Shown here one piece after another: positions 23,640-34,870 of a DNA stretch of 64,000 nt. Numbering within the stretch: the first letter of the stretch is position 1; the number at the start of each line of letters is the position of its first letter. The stretch covers positions 53,685-117,684 of the forward strand of contig OENT01000433.1 of the NCBI GenBank assembly GCA_900239685.1. Direction: 5' to 3'. This DNA is from Rotaria macrura (Eukaryota; Rotifera; Eurotatoria; Philodinida; Philodinidae). A program made the position numbers and the translations under genes. Below the pieces are notes generated by a model, which had not been told where the DNA came from, searched no databases, and was given only the letters and a program-made list of their open reading frames with translations.

Positions 23640-25985
23640 AAAGTGTCTCCTCTCTAAAAAAAAGTCCGTTTCCTAAAGAACCCAAACCAGTTTGGAAAAG
23701 CTTTCGGAAACCTGGAAAGATTTGCGAGAGGGTTTGCGGGATTTTCAAACGTTTTCGAATATACCTTTTAGGTTTCCGAGCGTACTGAGTGTCGAAAAAG
23801 TATACTAGAATACCAAAATCGGTTTCCATGTGTTCTTGAATATGTTAAAGGTTTCCACAGCTACCAAACACTTGAATGTTTCACAAAACAGTCCATAATA
23901 AGTGTTCAAAATATCTGAGAAGCACGTTTTAGGCTTTCAAATTTTCTGACCAAATCTTCATTTACGCCCATTTTTAGGTATCTTTAGTTCAATTGAAAAT
24001 GCTTTTTTAGTGTGTACAACTAGCTTATAATTACGAGTCACTCAAGTATTCATCCCTTTTTCAAAACCTGAAAGGACCCTATAGTTTTGAAATCCTATTA
24101 TTCAATCTTAAAATTCATAAGAAGTCTCAATTTTGGATTATTCATGATAAAAGATAAATCAAGATTTTTGGACAAATAAATATTCTTAGACAAACACCTA
24201 TGTGATTCTGTCTTTATCCATTGAATTTTTAAACGACGCAAACTCTTCTCGGCCATAAGAGTCTTAAAGACTTATACTGTATTTGACTGAAGAAATTCTG
24301 CAATAGAATCATAAATATCACTGTCTGATTTCTGGAGAAATAAACTGACGGAGACAGACCGGACTCACATAAAAAGGTCCTCCTTCGCCACACATCCTGA
24401 GATGCATCGTAAATTAGGATGAATAAATAATACCGGTGAGTTCTATTTAACAAGAGGAAACCTGATGAATTATTCCCAAAACGTAAAATCAACCAAATGA
24501 ACTAAAATCCACCAAGCAATATACCTGGTGATCACGAAAATACAATAAACGGTAGTTTTTTCTTAGACCTTTACATTTTGGGATCAAAATAATAACACCA
24601 ATTCACGATAGGAAATTCGAATCCTTTATTGCTTTCTTGATCCGAGCTTCCATTCGTCAGAAAGCATGACAATCAGAAATTCAATTGCTGAAAAGTAAGA
24701 TTTTTTATCTTACCTCCTTTCTCCACTTTGATGGAACTTTGCAATAGGTTATCGGGGCCCAGCAATTCGAATTCGTTATCCTTTTCTCCAATTGAACTTG
24801 TATTGGTCCGAAACGCAGCTCTTGGTGTGAGCTTTTTCTCGTCGTTTAAACATAAATTGTTGGTAAGGGGCTTATTTAATAGGGGCGTTGAGTAAATATT
24901 AACATCTTACAAAGGCGTAGTATCTATTGCGGCAGAATAGTGTAATATTGGAAATTTTGGGCGATGTGGATGATTTGCTTTTCTTGTAAGTTATTGTTGA
25001 ATGATGCGTTTCGTTACAAGACTGCTTAAAAAGTGTTTCGTGTTTTCGATATTCTGGGAAAATACGTGTCACTTTTCATGGTATGAATCATGAGATCGGT
25101 TATGTATAGTTGAGTATTTTCACTAAATAATTCTGTCTCATGAAGTCATTTGTCATATCAGTCGAAGAGAAAATCATTATTCATTTTATTTGTGTCTTGG
25201 CTCCAAGATATAATGACGAACTCATAATGGTGAGTTCGAAATTAATGGTTAAAGCTTATGAACTGTTTCATTTCTATTTAGATCCAACATCAGATGAAGA
25301 AATAATAATGGTGAGTTCGATTTCAATACTTTTAAGTTGATCAACTGTTCAATTTCTATTTAGATTCAGCGACAGATGAACTATGAATAATGGTGAGTTC
25401 GATTTTGAAAGTTGAAAGCTTATGGACTGTTTCATTTCTATTTAGATTCAACATCTCAAGTCGGTGGTTTCATGAACCAGATGCTGGAGAAGATGTTGTA
25501 GTGACCGTATACTGTAGAAAAGCACGTGAAATCGGTGGTAAATTGCGAGTGGTACCCATGCCGACAACGTTGCCACGTTTTTCTAGTGGTTTGTACAAAC
25601 TTGCTATGTTTTACGGCAAGAGCCGGTGGAAATCATTGGAGAAACTTAGGTAAAGTTTCTGGGCTGAATGCTGCTACGTTCCAGCGATTATTCAAGTGCT
25701 CCTGCAGGATAAAGTTACTTGCCCGCATCTTTATTGTCAGTCCTGGCAGGATCCGGCGTGCAGAACGATCGACCTGATTTATAGCTATCAGGTGGTTCTC
25801 ATTTGAGATCGGGAACAATGCAACGTCGGAAACCTTTAATCCGTTTCTGAGGTTGGTATGCGAACGAAATTTTCATTTCCTTTTTTGGTTTTCGAAGTCT
25901 CGGAAACCCTTAAAGGGTTTCAGATAGTAACAAACTCGGAAACCCTCTCCCGGTTTTATGGGATACTGTTTTTTTTAGAGAGTCG
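23640..25985. mobile_element. Candidate 2.3-kb element bounded by inverted CTCTCTAAAAAAAA repeats
   Basis: The left boundary (GTGTCTCCTCTCTAAAAAAAA) and the complement of the right boundary (GTGCGACTCTCTAAAAAAAA) are inverted repeats. Inward of both lie GGTTTCCGAG / GGGTTTCCGAG strings in mirrored orientation (23770 and 25895-25950). No transposase is recognised inside; the interior carries the tandem intron-like units at 25206-25445. It could be one non-autonomous DNA transposon or two related inverted solo elements. Confidence 0.5.
25206..25445 (+). repeat. Tandem array of three exon/intron-like units (81-82 bp period)
   Basis: Three near-identical intron-like segments occur at 25230-25281, 25311-25363 and 25393-25445. 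Each is 52-53 nt, starts GTGAGTTCGA and ends TTTCTATTTAG. They are separated by 29-nt segments (25282-25310, 25364-25392) of the form ATYCARCRWCAGATGAA...ATAATG. Sizes match this genome's normal introns. In the frame giving DPTSDEEIIM the second 29-mer has a TGA, so the array is either non-coding, decayed, or a tandem duplication of a short exon with its intron. Confidence 0.8.
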
Positions 25986-27415
25986 CACCATATTCTCTCA
26001 CGATACTTGAAAATGATGACATAGATCATCGAAACAGCAAATTATTGTGTACTTATTCTAAAATAAAATTTTCCATAATGTTATACAAAGTCGCTGTTAT
26101 ATTTTAATCTAGTATGAAGGATTCCTTTATTCGTATGGTAATCGATTGTCTATGGAAGCGTAACTGTATACATAAAAGTACCCGCATTTGATTTCTCTGT
26201 TTTGCTCAGAAAATGATCTGTCTGCATTGATCCAGACAAGAAAAACAACAATGAACAAGTTGCATTTTTTTCGACAGATGTATATTGTTATTAAAATCCT
26301 TAGTTAAATTATAACTAATAAGCAATTCAATGCTTTCCATTCTTGAATTATAAAGAAAGAAATAGATGATCTACAATGCAATCATACGTATATTTCTTCT
26401 CAACCTTTATAGAAACATATTATACTTTATTATATTTCCTATAGAGTATGAATCTAATTTCAATTGAACTGATGAATGTAATTTTATGCCATAAATAAAT
26501 TAGGCTAACAATGATGATTAATAATGAAATAGATTGACGTTAAAAAACAATAACAATGCTATCGCATAGTTCACACATGTTAAAATTTTTGTTGTAAAGA
26601 GAATCAATACACATGTATGTGACTATTGAAAAATTCTATTCTCGCAGTATCTGTCAAGTTTCCAGTGAATGAGTCGTTCGAGAATGAATGTATCATGTAC
26701 AGTTAATTAATTTTTTTTGATACATGAATTTAAATACAGAGGAAAAATATGCTTGTAAATTGATCTGTAATACTATTTTATTACGTCATAGATCTTTTGA
26801 AGTATCGAAGTACAAAAAACATGAAGTCTATCAACGAAATAGGAGGAAGACTTTCAGGAATTGATGAAATGTTTGTTTTCTTTTACTTCTTTGAACTCAA
26901 TGGGACGAAGTAAAACTATTCCATATTATCATCACTTCTCGTTACTCAAAAGCTCCGTGAAGTAAAATCAATTTTCGTGCAAACGTAATGTTTTAAATGA
27001 AAAAAATTCACAGTGCAACAAAGACATGAATTCAAATAATACCATCAAATTTAAATCCCGTTGACGACTTTTTATAGATACCAAGGGAAAATTAGTGTGT
27101 ACAATTTTTCAAAATAAATTAATAGTGACAATTGAAAATTAGAAAAATTATTTTGTGTTCCAGCTCGATTATTTATTAGATATGTAAGAAATTCAATACA
27201 AGCATTTACAAAGTGGGAAGGGTGAATTCTCTGAATTTATTTATATATATATATATATACGTATTTAGATATATCTATTCAAATATACACGGAAGTGAAA
27301 ATCTACACATCAATGCATAAGAATAAACTAAGCAAAGCAAAAAATAGCTCACTGTAATATTGCCAAAATTAGCAAAAAAACATCGATTTTTAGTTCTTTT
27401 CGATAGACTAATGTT
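25986..27415. other. Gene-free stretch upstream of RING gene 3' end
   Basis: AT-rich, with a (TA)n run at about 27239-27260. No ORF with protein character. The part adjacent to 27416 is the 3' flank of the minus-strand RING gene. Confidence 0.5.
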
Positions 27416-28561
27416 TTAATCTTCTCGCTGATTAACACCAGTTCCAGCATCATCTCTTCCCGGCAACGTATGGTGTTCGTCTAAAACGGGTACTTCATGT
27501 CTTGTTTCTGTAATATCAGAATTACCATCGTGCTCATTTCCATTCCCATTGCCAGTTAATAGACGCATCAATCCTCGTGGTAAATGTACAATACTACGAA
27601 TACTACCACGTCTATAATGTTCTTGGTGTTTTTCTCTATCTTGATTTGCTAATTTTAATATATCATTATGAATATTATACAATTGAAAAACAATACAAGA
27701 AACACATTTATCATAGCCTGTATCTGTACATGAACAATGCCATGATGGTCCGTTTGCAAACGAATGATGGCATATATCACAATTATAACTCGCCGACGAA
27801 TAAACCGCACCGTTTTTACGCTTACGCTTTGTATGATCAGCTTCAATCAATTTATGTCCACGTGGACATTTAAGTACAGATGAATTTCGATGATTTGATG
27901 ATAGATGTTTGACTTGAGCGTCGATCATTTTCGGGTAAATTACAGAGTAAATGGTTGAAATAAGCTCATCGTATTTTATCGATGCATTTTTAAAGGATTC
28001 AACAGAGTTTTTATTTATAAATGTTGAGCCATGTAAAGTAACTTCATTACAATGATTTCGAGCAAAATGATTAATTAGTTCTTGAGAACTATATGTTGTT
28101 ATATCATTCTAATTACAAGAAGAATATCTCTTTTACGTTATGATTGTTAAAGAAAAAATTGACGTACTTTTTCTCGACAAGTATTATGTGGACACAGAGA
28201 TGTTGCATGTGGACATCGTTTCAGATGACTTTCGTATTCATCGGGTGCTATATGTTCTGAGCAAATACATTTGATTGTTAGATGTTCGAGCATTTCTTTA
28301 TGTGCAGGAGATGATTTGAATGTAAAATGCTTCTTACGACACAATGGACAACCATTCGTATAATGATTGAGATCAGCATCTTTTGCACAAAATACCCGAT
28401 TACAACATGATGTTATTTGTGGATCTTCAGCAATACCTAATATGACGTTTATGTAATAAAATCTAAAAATATTTCTTTGTCTTACACATGCAAATTGGAC
28501 ATGTCAAATCTCGAGTATTCATTGATGTCTCTTGTGTTGATTTTGTTCCATCAAGATGCAT
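27416..28561 (-). CDS. RING-finger protein with TRAF-like and C1-like zinc-binding modules, 3 or more exons
   Basis: Probable E3 ubiquitin ligase. Exons: 28561-28486, 28436-28168, 28108-27416, summing to 1038 nt (345 aa) from the chosen ATG. Residues 21-58 form a RING-type cluster (CPICMC, CCNRVFC, CPLC). Residues of about 80-112 hold a Cys/His-spaced TRAF-like zinc finger (CICSEHIAPDEYESHLKRCP). Residues 196-253 hold a C1/DC1-like zinc cluster (CPRGHKL, YNCDIC, WHCSC, CVSC). The C-terminus is Asn/Gly/Asp-rich and polar. The frame stays open upstream of this ATG to an AG acceptor at 28614, so an earlier 5' exon probably exists and the true start is unresolved. No orthologue named. Confidence 0.8.
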
Positions 28562-28613
28562 CTTCAACAATAGTTTCCAAGTTATGACTTCATTCGTTTT
28601 ATTTTTGATGATC

Positions 28614-29381
28614 CTAAATTGATGAATAAGAAGTCAAGAATAGAATCATGTTGAAAATTTTCATATAAAATTATGCTGATAGGTCTCATGATTCGTTTAC
28701 GATAGAAATACCTATAAGTACGTATACATAAAAATGAATTGCGCCCTTTCTCTGCCTCAATAAAATACGTCTATTGACGGCAGTCATTCAATCAGCTGTT
28801 TTACAAAAATATGACCCATTGGAGAAAATGCTTTACCATTCCTAAATATTACAGGGGTCGCATTTTTCCGTTGATAGACAATATTCGTTAGAATAAACAA
28901 AAAAACCAAAATAAGTAGCGAATTCAATATTGTTGAATAATACTCGATGTTATATCATGTCGAAGTCATTAATACATTGTATTACTTATAGTGCAACGTG
29001 CTAACTAACATATAGTATTAAGATTTAATCTTTCCTTTGACTATTTACGATAGATTATAACAAAAAGGGTCATTACACTGTTTGCTTATGATCAACTACA
29101 AAGACAATGATGCAATATGACTGTACCACTTACTTTCCTTGCAATCTTTGAATACTATGACACAAATAACTTGAGAGGACATATCATTTTAGCTTATCTA
29201 GACCTGTGTAGGTGAAAAATACGTATGAATGACCTTCAATCTTTTCAAGAATGTCACTGACACCTGTACTCTATTTATCGATTCGTCGATTTTGTAAGTT
29301 GCATCTTAAAGGTTAGCTAAATTATTCTCTGCATTTCACATTCAGTGATTCATTACTCAAAGAACGACACTTGATTCTTAC
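28614..29381. other. Upstream region of the RING gene
   Basis: Probably holds the missing first exon of the minus-strand RING gene; an ATG at about 28787 (minus) opens MTAVNRR..., but I found no donor of the right phase to join it. Otherwise AT-rich and featureless. Confidence 0.35.
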
Positions 29382-29465
29382 CAGGAAACGAGTTATAACT
29401 TCTAATTAAACCTTTTTCATTTAATACAGAAACGTATATTTCACCCTGCGTATCAGCAAAACAAA
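29382..29465 (-). other. Orphan exon candidate
   Basis: Read leftward, a TTTAAGTAG acceptor is followed by 84 nt open in one frame (CFADTQGEIYVSVLNEKG..., ending SYNSFPG) and a consensus GTAAGAATC donor. Composition is protein-like, reminiscent of beta-propeller-type repeats. I found no flanking exons, so it may be a relic of a decayed gene. Confidence 0.3.
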
Positions 29466-29651
29466 CTACTTAAATATTTATCAAAAAGAAATATAGAAAA
29501 ACATTGGTAGCTTTACATTAGAAATTAAATCTTGATTTACAATGAATCATTTATATTTTTTTCATGGAATATCATTACATGTAGAACAAATATTTTCAAC
29601 AATACAAGAAAGCAAATATTCTCATTTTTTTTATTGACAAAAAAAAATATT

Positions 29652-30452
29652 TTAGTTATTTGAATTTAATCGAACAGCAAAACTGGTGAATAAGATAAGA
29701 AGAATACTTATATTTGTTGAATCTACACCATTTATTTCATCAACATCAATTCCACCAAAACCCGATTTACTTCGAAGGGAATCAATGCTTGGTTGTGATC
29801 CACTTGGAATAATTGTTGGCGATAAACCTGAGCCATTATTAATTGAATCGATATCAGTTTTGGTGGTAGTATGTATACATGTAGGATCAGTTGAAACAGA
29901 GGGACATTCATCAGTAACAGGCGATGGTGTTTCAAATGGCACCATTTGTTGAAGATTACATGTAGTATCTAACAGTGATTGTGTTGAATTTTCATCGAAA
30001 AGTATGTCGACAAAATCAGTTTGTGTATATGTTTTCGAATCATTTGATGATATTGGTTCAAGAAATGTGATTATGTCGCGAAGTACAGGATATTGTTGAC
30101 AATACGTTCTATTCTCGACTAGACAGAAAATAAAAAGAAAATCAAATTTACTATCGAATAAAAAATAAATACGTATTAGTTTAATCTTACCAATTTGGAT
30201 AATTTCAATGTTTCTTGGGATAGATGATGGTCCTTTCAAAATACAACCAACTTGAAATTTAACGCGAATTGTTGATTTAGGATTGTCATCCACGCCGTGA
30301 TTGGTAACTACTCCGTATACGACAATCGATGAATTTTCTACTTTAGTTTCAAAATCAATACTATCTACTGGACATTTACGTTTCGATGTTAATTTTCCAT
30401 CACAAATTAAGAGTGACACAATAATAAGATGTAGCGTACAAATGGCGTTCAT
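29652..30452 (-). CDS. Secreted/surface protein A, possible NtA/NTR-like fold, 2 exons
   Basis: Exons 30452-30191 and 30118-29652, total 729 nt (242 aa). Residues 1 to about 19 are a signal peptide (ICTLHLIIVSLLICDG). The first half has the pattern FETKVENSSIVVYGVV, VKFQVGCILKG, then ITFLEP, which resembles TIMP/agrin-NtA-type OB folds; this is a pattern impression only. The second half is Ser/Thr-rich, and the C-terminus is hydrophobic (ISILLILFTSFAV), suggesting a GPI anchor or membrane tail. It is a paralogue of the gene at 33946-34870: same intron position and phase after the IIQI/IVQAG string. The 72-nt intron is a multiple of three and lacks stops, so retention would insert 24 hydrophobic residues. 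An AATAAA (minus) lies at 29630-29635, about 17 nt past the stop. Confidence 0.8.
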   Translation of the reverse strand: MNAICTLHLIIVSLLICDGKLTSKRKCPVDSIDFETKVENSSIVVYGVVTNHGVDDNPKSTIRVKFQVGCILKGPSSIPRNIEIIQIGKIKLIRIYFLFDSKFDFLFIFCLVENRTYCQQYPVLRDIITFLEPISSNDSKTYTQTDFVDILFDENSTQSLLDTTCNLQQMVPFETPSPVTDECPSVSTDPTCIHTTTKTDIDSINNGSGLSPTIIPSGSQPSIDSLRSKSGFGGIDVDEINGVDSTNISILLILFTSFAVRLNSNN

Positions 30453-32151
30453 TGTTATCCGGAAACACGATATGAATGAAATAATCGCTCTGAACTTTGT
30501 GAATGTGTTTATATGTATATTGAGAATGAGAGTGAAAGAGAAAAGAATGCACGTCCGGTACGCATCCTTCCTTCGTGAACAACATGGACGACAGTGAGAG
30601 AAGAAACACTTGCCTAAAGAAGCAGGTGAAATAACGACAGCAACTTATGAATGCGCAACGTGCGACATGTACAATGTTTCATATGTACATTGAGACATTT
30701 TTCATGGGCGCAGGAAATTTTCATTTTGAAACAACACTTTCATGCGCTAAACATAAATTTGTTATGACATTTGCACATACACCCGTCTGGCGGCATAATT
30801 TTCGAGAATTTCAATTATTTGACAGTGGCTTTGCCTAGAAAAATTTAGTTTTCTAAACACTACAGTTGCCTTTACATATGTCAATCTTGCATTTATTCAT
30901 CGTAAGATTGTTCTAAACATTACAGATAGTTATTTAAACGACCAGATCTTTGATAAGTCATTTCATTTTTTTTTCTGTGCTTCAGAATATACCGACAAGA
31001 ACTTTGCCATGGTAAAATTTGTTGACATGTGGCCACTAATCGCGTCGTAGAGTAGACGAGGTCACTTTATTGTGATTGTTACTTCTAGATACACCGACTT
31101 TAAGGCTACTTCTCTCAAGTTTAACTTCGTATACACATAAGAATCTTGGATTGAGATAAATAACGAAACATAGGAAGAAGTGCAGTCATGAAAAACTGTA
31201 TATATGAATGAGATTTGTCGTCTATAATGAAGCTTTGATGAATTGTGATTGCTGTTAAACGTTGTTGAATAAAAAAGTATTTAATATTAGTTCTGATGTT
31301 GATTTCGAATATGGGCATGACACTTATACCTGTAAATATTTCTGTGCAAAGAAAAAAAACTTGACCATCACAATTATCGAACAAATAGGTCACCAAGTGC
31401 AGGCAAGTCAAATAGATACTCGAGTGAACTGAATAGATATGTTAGATAAACAAGACTACAGTATTAATCTTGTATGAAGTTCACAACCTTTTCTATGGGA
31501 ACTTTGCTTCTGTTCTACGTTGAATTTTGCTTGTCGTCCCCGTAGAATCCTTATTTCATCAAATTTTCTAACACAAAAAGTATTAGGGAAACAAGTTTAG
31601 TTGTTGAAAAATATTTTTCTAGCCAACGTACTCTAACAACGACTTTTCTCGAGAAGATAAAAACCATTGTTCATGGTTCTTACCAAAAGATTTTTACCAA
31701 TACAGAACAAGCAAAGAACAGGCAAGATTCTTAATGAATATTTGCTTGCCGACTCAAATTAGCTGCGGTCTATTCAAAACATCTTATGACAAGGAGTCCT
31801 TTCATTTGTGTACCTCTTGAACAACGATGCACGTACTAAATATTTGTCAAATATAGTTTACTTATCGGATGATTACAAGTGAATAAATAGTAAAAAAAAC
31901 AAGTAAAACTAAAATAGCGCATCTAGTTTTTGATCGATCGATTTCTTTTAGTAATAAACTTCGTGAATACTAATCTATCGGAATAGTGATGAATCAGGGT
32001 AACTCTCTCTTTCAAAGTAATCATTCAATAGATCAGTATTGTGTATCGTACTTCTGAATTTCGTTGTCTATGTATTACAAAGGCTATGAAATACAACAAT
32101 ATATATCATAAGAAGACAAAAACTCTCCTATATTGAACTTTTTCAGAATAA

Positions 32152-32187
<36 letters not shown>

Positions 32188-33945
32188 GAAATTCATTGTC
32201 TACGTTCACGATAAAAAATCATAGTGCGGAATCTTTTATTTTCAAAATGATAGCATTTTAGTCGAACAATTGTTCTTTTTCTTTCTTTCTGTCTAATTCA
32301 TTTGACCAGCATGCTAATCGTTGCTTCTGTTAACTTCGATAATAATCGACTGATTGAAATGAATTTTTAAAATACATTAAATCAATATTTTCCGATTGTA
32401 CTTGGCAAATTTCCTCTGCATAAGAAAATAGCTCTGACATGAAATTGCATGTAGATTTCTCTCTTCGCTTTCTTGATATTCGTTTGTCGAGAGTCAGAAT
32501 AAATCTTTTCAAATTGACATCAAAAATTAATAAAGATAAATTCGGAAATGAACTAAGGCATTATGGATGTCAGCATCGATTTACTGTTACAATATGGTTT
32601 GAGTTCAATGATACTGCACTGCTATAGTAGTTATGTATGTTAGTCAAACTTCATAGAAACCATTTCGATCATTGTGATCAAATCATTTTTGATTTGCCAA
32701 CTTTATATATTGCTTCGTATTTAACAAAAGCCATACGAGAAGTCATAAAGTTCAGTGAGGGTAAAATTAAAATAGCTTTTTGCGTTGTTCTTTGAATAAT
32801 GAAACAATATTCGAATTGAGTCCCGGTATTAATCTTATTACTCATGCCTTGAATCGAGCTAGCATTAATTATGATTCCGAAAAGATTGGAAGTATTGTCT
32901 TCATATGATCGTATACAAGATAAGAAGAAGTCATGAAAATCAATCACGGAAGAATACTATTTTTGCCGTTACCAATTCATATTCTTTTTTATTTCATTAT
33001 TTTAAGATAAGTTGTGTGTTACACAAGGTCAGAGTACCTGACTCATATCGAGTAGTTAAAAGAAACTGTAGAATTACTGATTTCTTGTCGATATGTATTA
33101 AATATGTATTACAGTTGATTTCATTTTTAATTGCTTGATAAGTATACGTATAAGTATGCCTATCATCTGTAAACTCACTTCTGATACGATCCCGAAACTG
33201 TATTCACTAATTAAAAATGTATTAGTCAATGATGAATTTAGTACTCATTCGTTTTAGGCATGTTGTTCTACCGTCATGCTTGTTGTTTTATTATTTTCTA
33301 TTGGAATAAAAACGTTAGGTTCTCCTTCTTCAAGTAATAGACAATGACATGTTAAGAGCTAATTGTTCTCTTGACGAAAACTACGAAGAATTTCATATGA
33401 TCTGAAATTTCATATCATATATTCATTATTCATGAACAACATTGGAGAGAAGGCTGGGCTAGTTTGAAGTTCTTGAACTGAGTTGCTTGCTCAGACAGGT
33501 AATCCGAAAGCAAGTAGACGTTTTAATAAATTCTCGAAGGTCATTCCATAGTGGCAAATATGAACGCTTCAACAGAATATCTATCGTATATATAATTGAT
33601 GAGTTAAAAACCCAGTGACGATGATGATTTTACAAGGTGCACGATTAAGAAAGAAAATCTGATTGAGTAAATACCCAATGATAAATAGTCGAGTATTTTA
33701 TGAATATGTAATAGTCACGTCCGCGAAACTATCTTTATGATAATGGTGTCATATTTATATTCTTACATTCATAAGTTATCTTCATAATGTTTCATTCATC
33801 GGGACTAATTCAACAAGAATTATCAGCTTGTTTTCGAACACTAAACAATTGTTTTATCACTGATGCTTTTTCTTTCACTATTGGACTGAACGCACGAAAA
33901 GAAAATTTATTTTATCAAATAAAATGTCAATCACAAACTTATATC
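30453..33945. other. Intergenic between the two paralogues
   Basis: Contains the promoter side of protein A and a long (TA)n run at 32154-32186. Several short open stretches on both strands (for example 31121-31411, 32678-32947) have no protein signature or splice context. No third paralogue seen. Confidence 0.5.
32154..32186. repeat. (TA)n microsatellite
   Basis: Uninterrupted alternating A/T for 33 bases. Confidence 0.95.
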
Positions 33946-34870
33946 CTACAAAAAAAGATGAAGGATACTAGAATATAGAAGTGGCATAAAACTGTTGGTT
34001 ATCGTAAATGAAAATCGATTCGCTTGATTTGCTCGTAGTTCATCGTCAGAAAAAAGGGATTTATGATTTTGACCTTGTAAAAAACTTAGACTCAAATTTT
34101 GACGTTGATGTTCGGCAAGAAGTGCTGATAATAACGCAAAGTCAATGGTACTTCTACCAAGAATTGCAGGATACATTGGTTTCGTTGACAATGAAGCGGT
34201 ACTCTTTGTTGCCGTTGCAAAGATCGTTTTCGTCGTGTCTAAAAATACAGTAATCGATTCATTCGTAACGAAAACATGCAATCAAGGAACCTGATGGACA
34301 ATCAATCGAAACAGCTGTTGGACATCGATTAGTTGATATGACTTCAGTATCATTCGATACGGTTATTGGATACATTCTTGAAAGACCACATGTTTTTTCA
34401 AGTAAGAAATTTATTTGATTATTATAGGGAATTTCTTCTAGATCAATCGGTCGATAAGTTCCATCGAAAAATACTTCGAGAAAAGCAATATAATCTCGGT
34501 TGACATCAAATCGCTGACATGATCGACGACCAAGAAGTGAACCTAAACGAATGTTTTAGCATATAGAAAAACGGGAGCAATAGTCTTTTTTTAGCTGAGA
34601 TAAACCTGCTTGAACAATACGAATGACACGATGTGTTGGTCGACCTTTTAATATGCATCGAACAAGAAACGTAACATTAAATAGATTTGGAGCATTCGTT
34701 TCAATAACTTTATTCAATGAAGTTCCAATAACAATCAATGGTGATTGTTGAACTTTTGTATTAAATAGAACGTCATCTTGATTAGAACGTCCATTACAGT
34801 CCGATGACGATGTAAGATTGAATACTAGGAAAATCAGAATTAGACTAAAGTTGAAACGATGATTATTCAT
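33946..34870 (-). CDS. Secreted/surface protein B, paralogue of A, 3 exons
   Basis: Exons 34870-34606, 34542-34291, 34238-33946, total 810 nt (269 aa); phases match at both introns (63 and 52 nt). A signal peptide covers about residues 1-23 (FSLILIFLVFNLTSSSD). The core matches protein A in order: LFNTKVQQSPLIVIGTSL, VTFLVRCILKG, IRIVQAG, then RRSCQRFDVNRDYIAFLE. Cysteines are shared at the core (C in VRCILKG, and CQRF versus A's YCQQY). The Ser/Thr-rich linker and hydrophobic C-terminus (FMPLLYSSILHLFL) again suggest surface attachment. If the second intron is not removed, a TGA at 34259-34261 ends the protein early. The core resembles the agrin NtA / TIMP-type OB fold, unverified. Confidence 0.78.

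Noticed and set aside
27577-27873. Plus-strand frame of 98 codons
   Set aside because: It is the antisense shadow of the RING protein's last exon.
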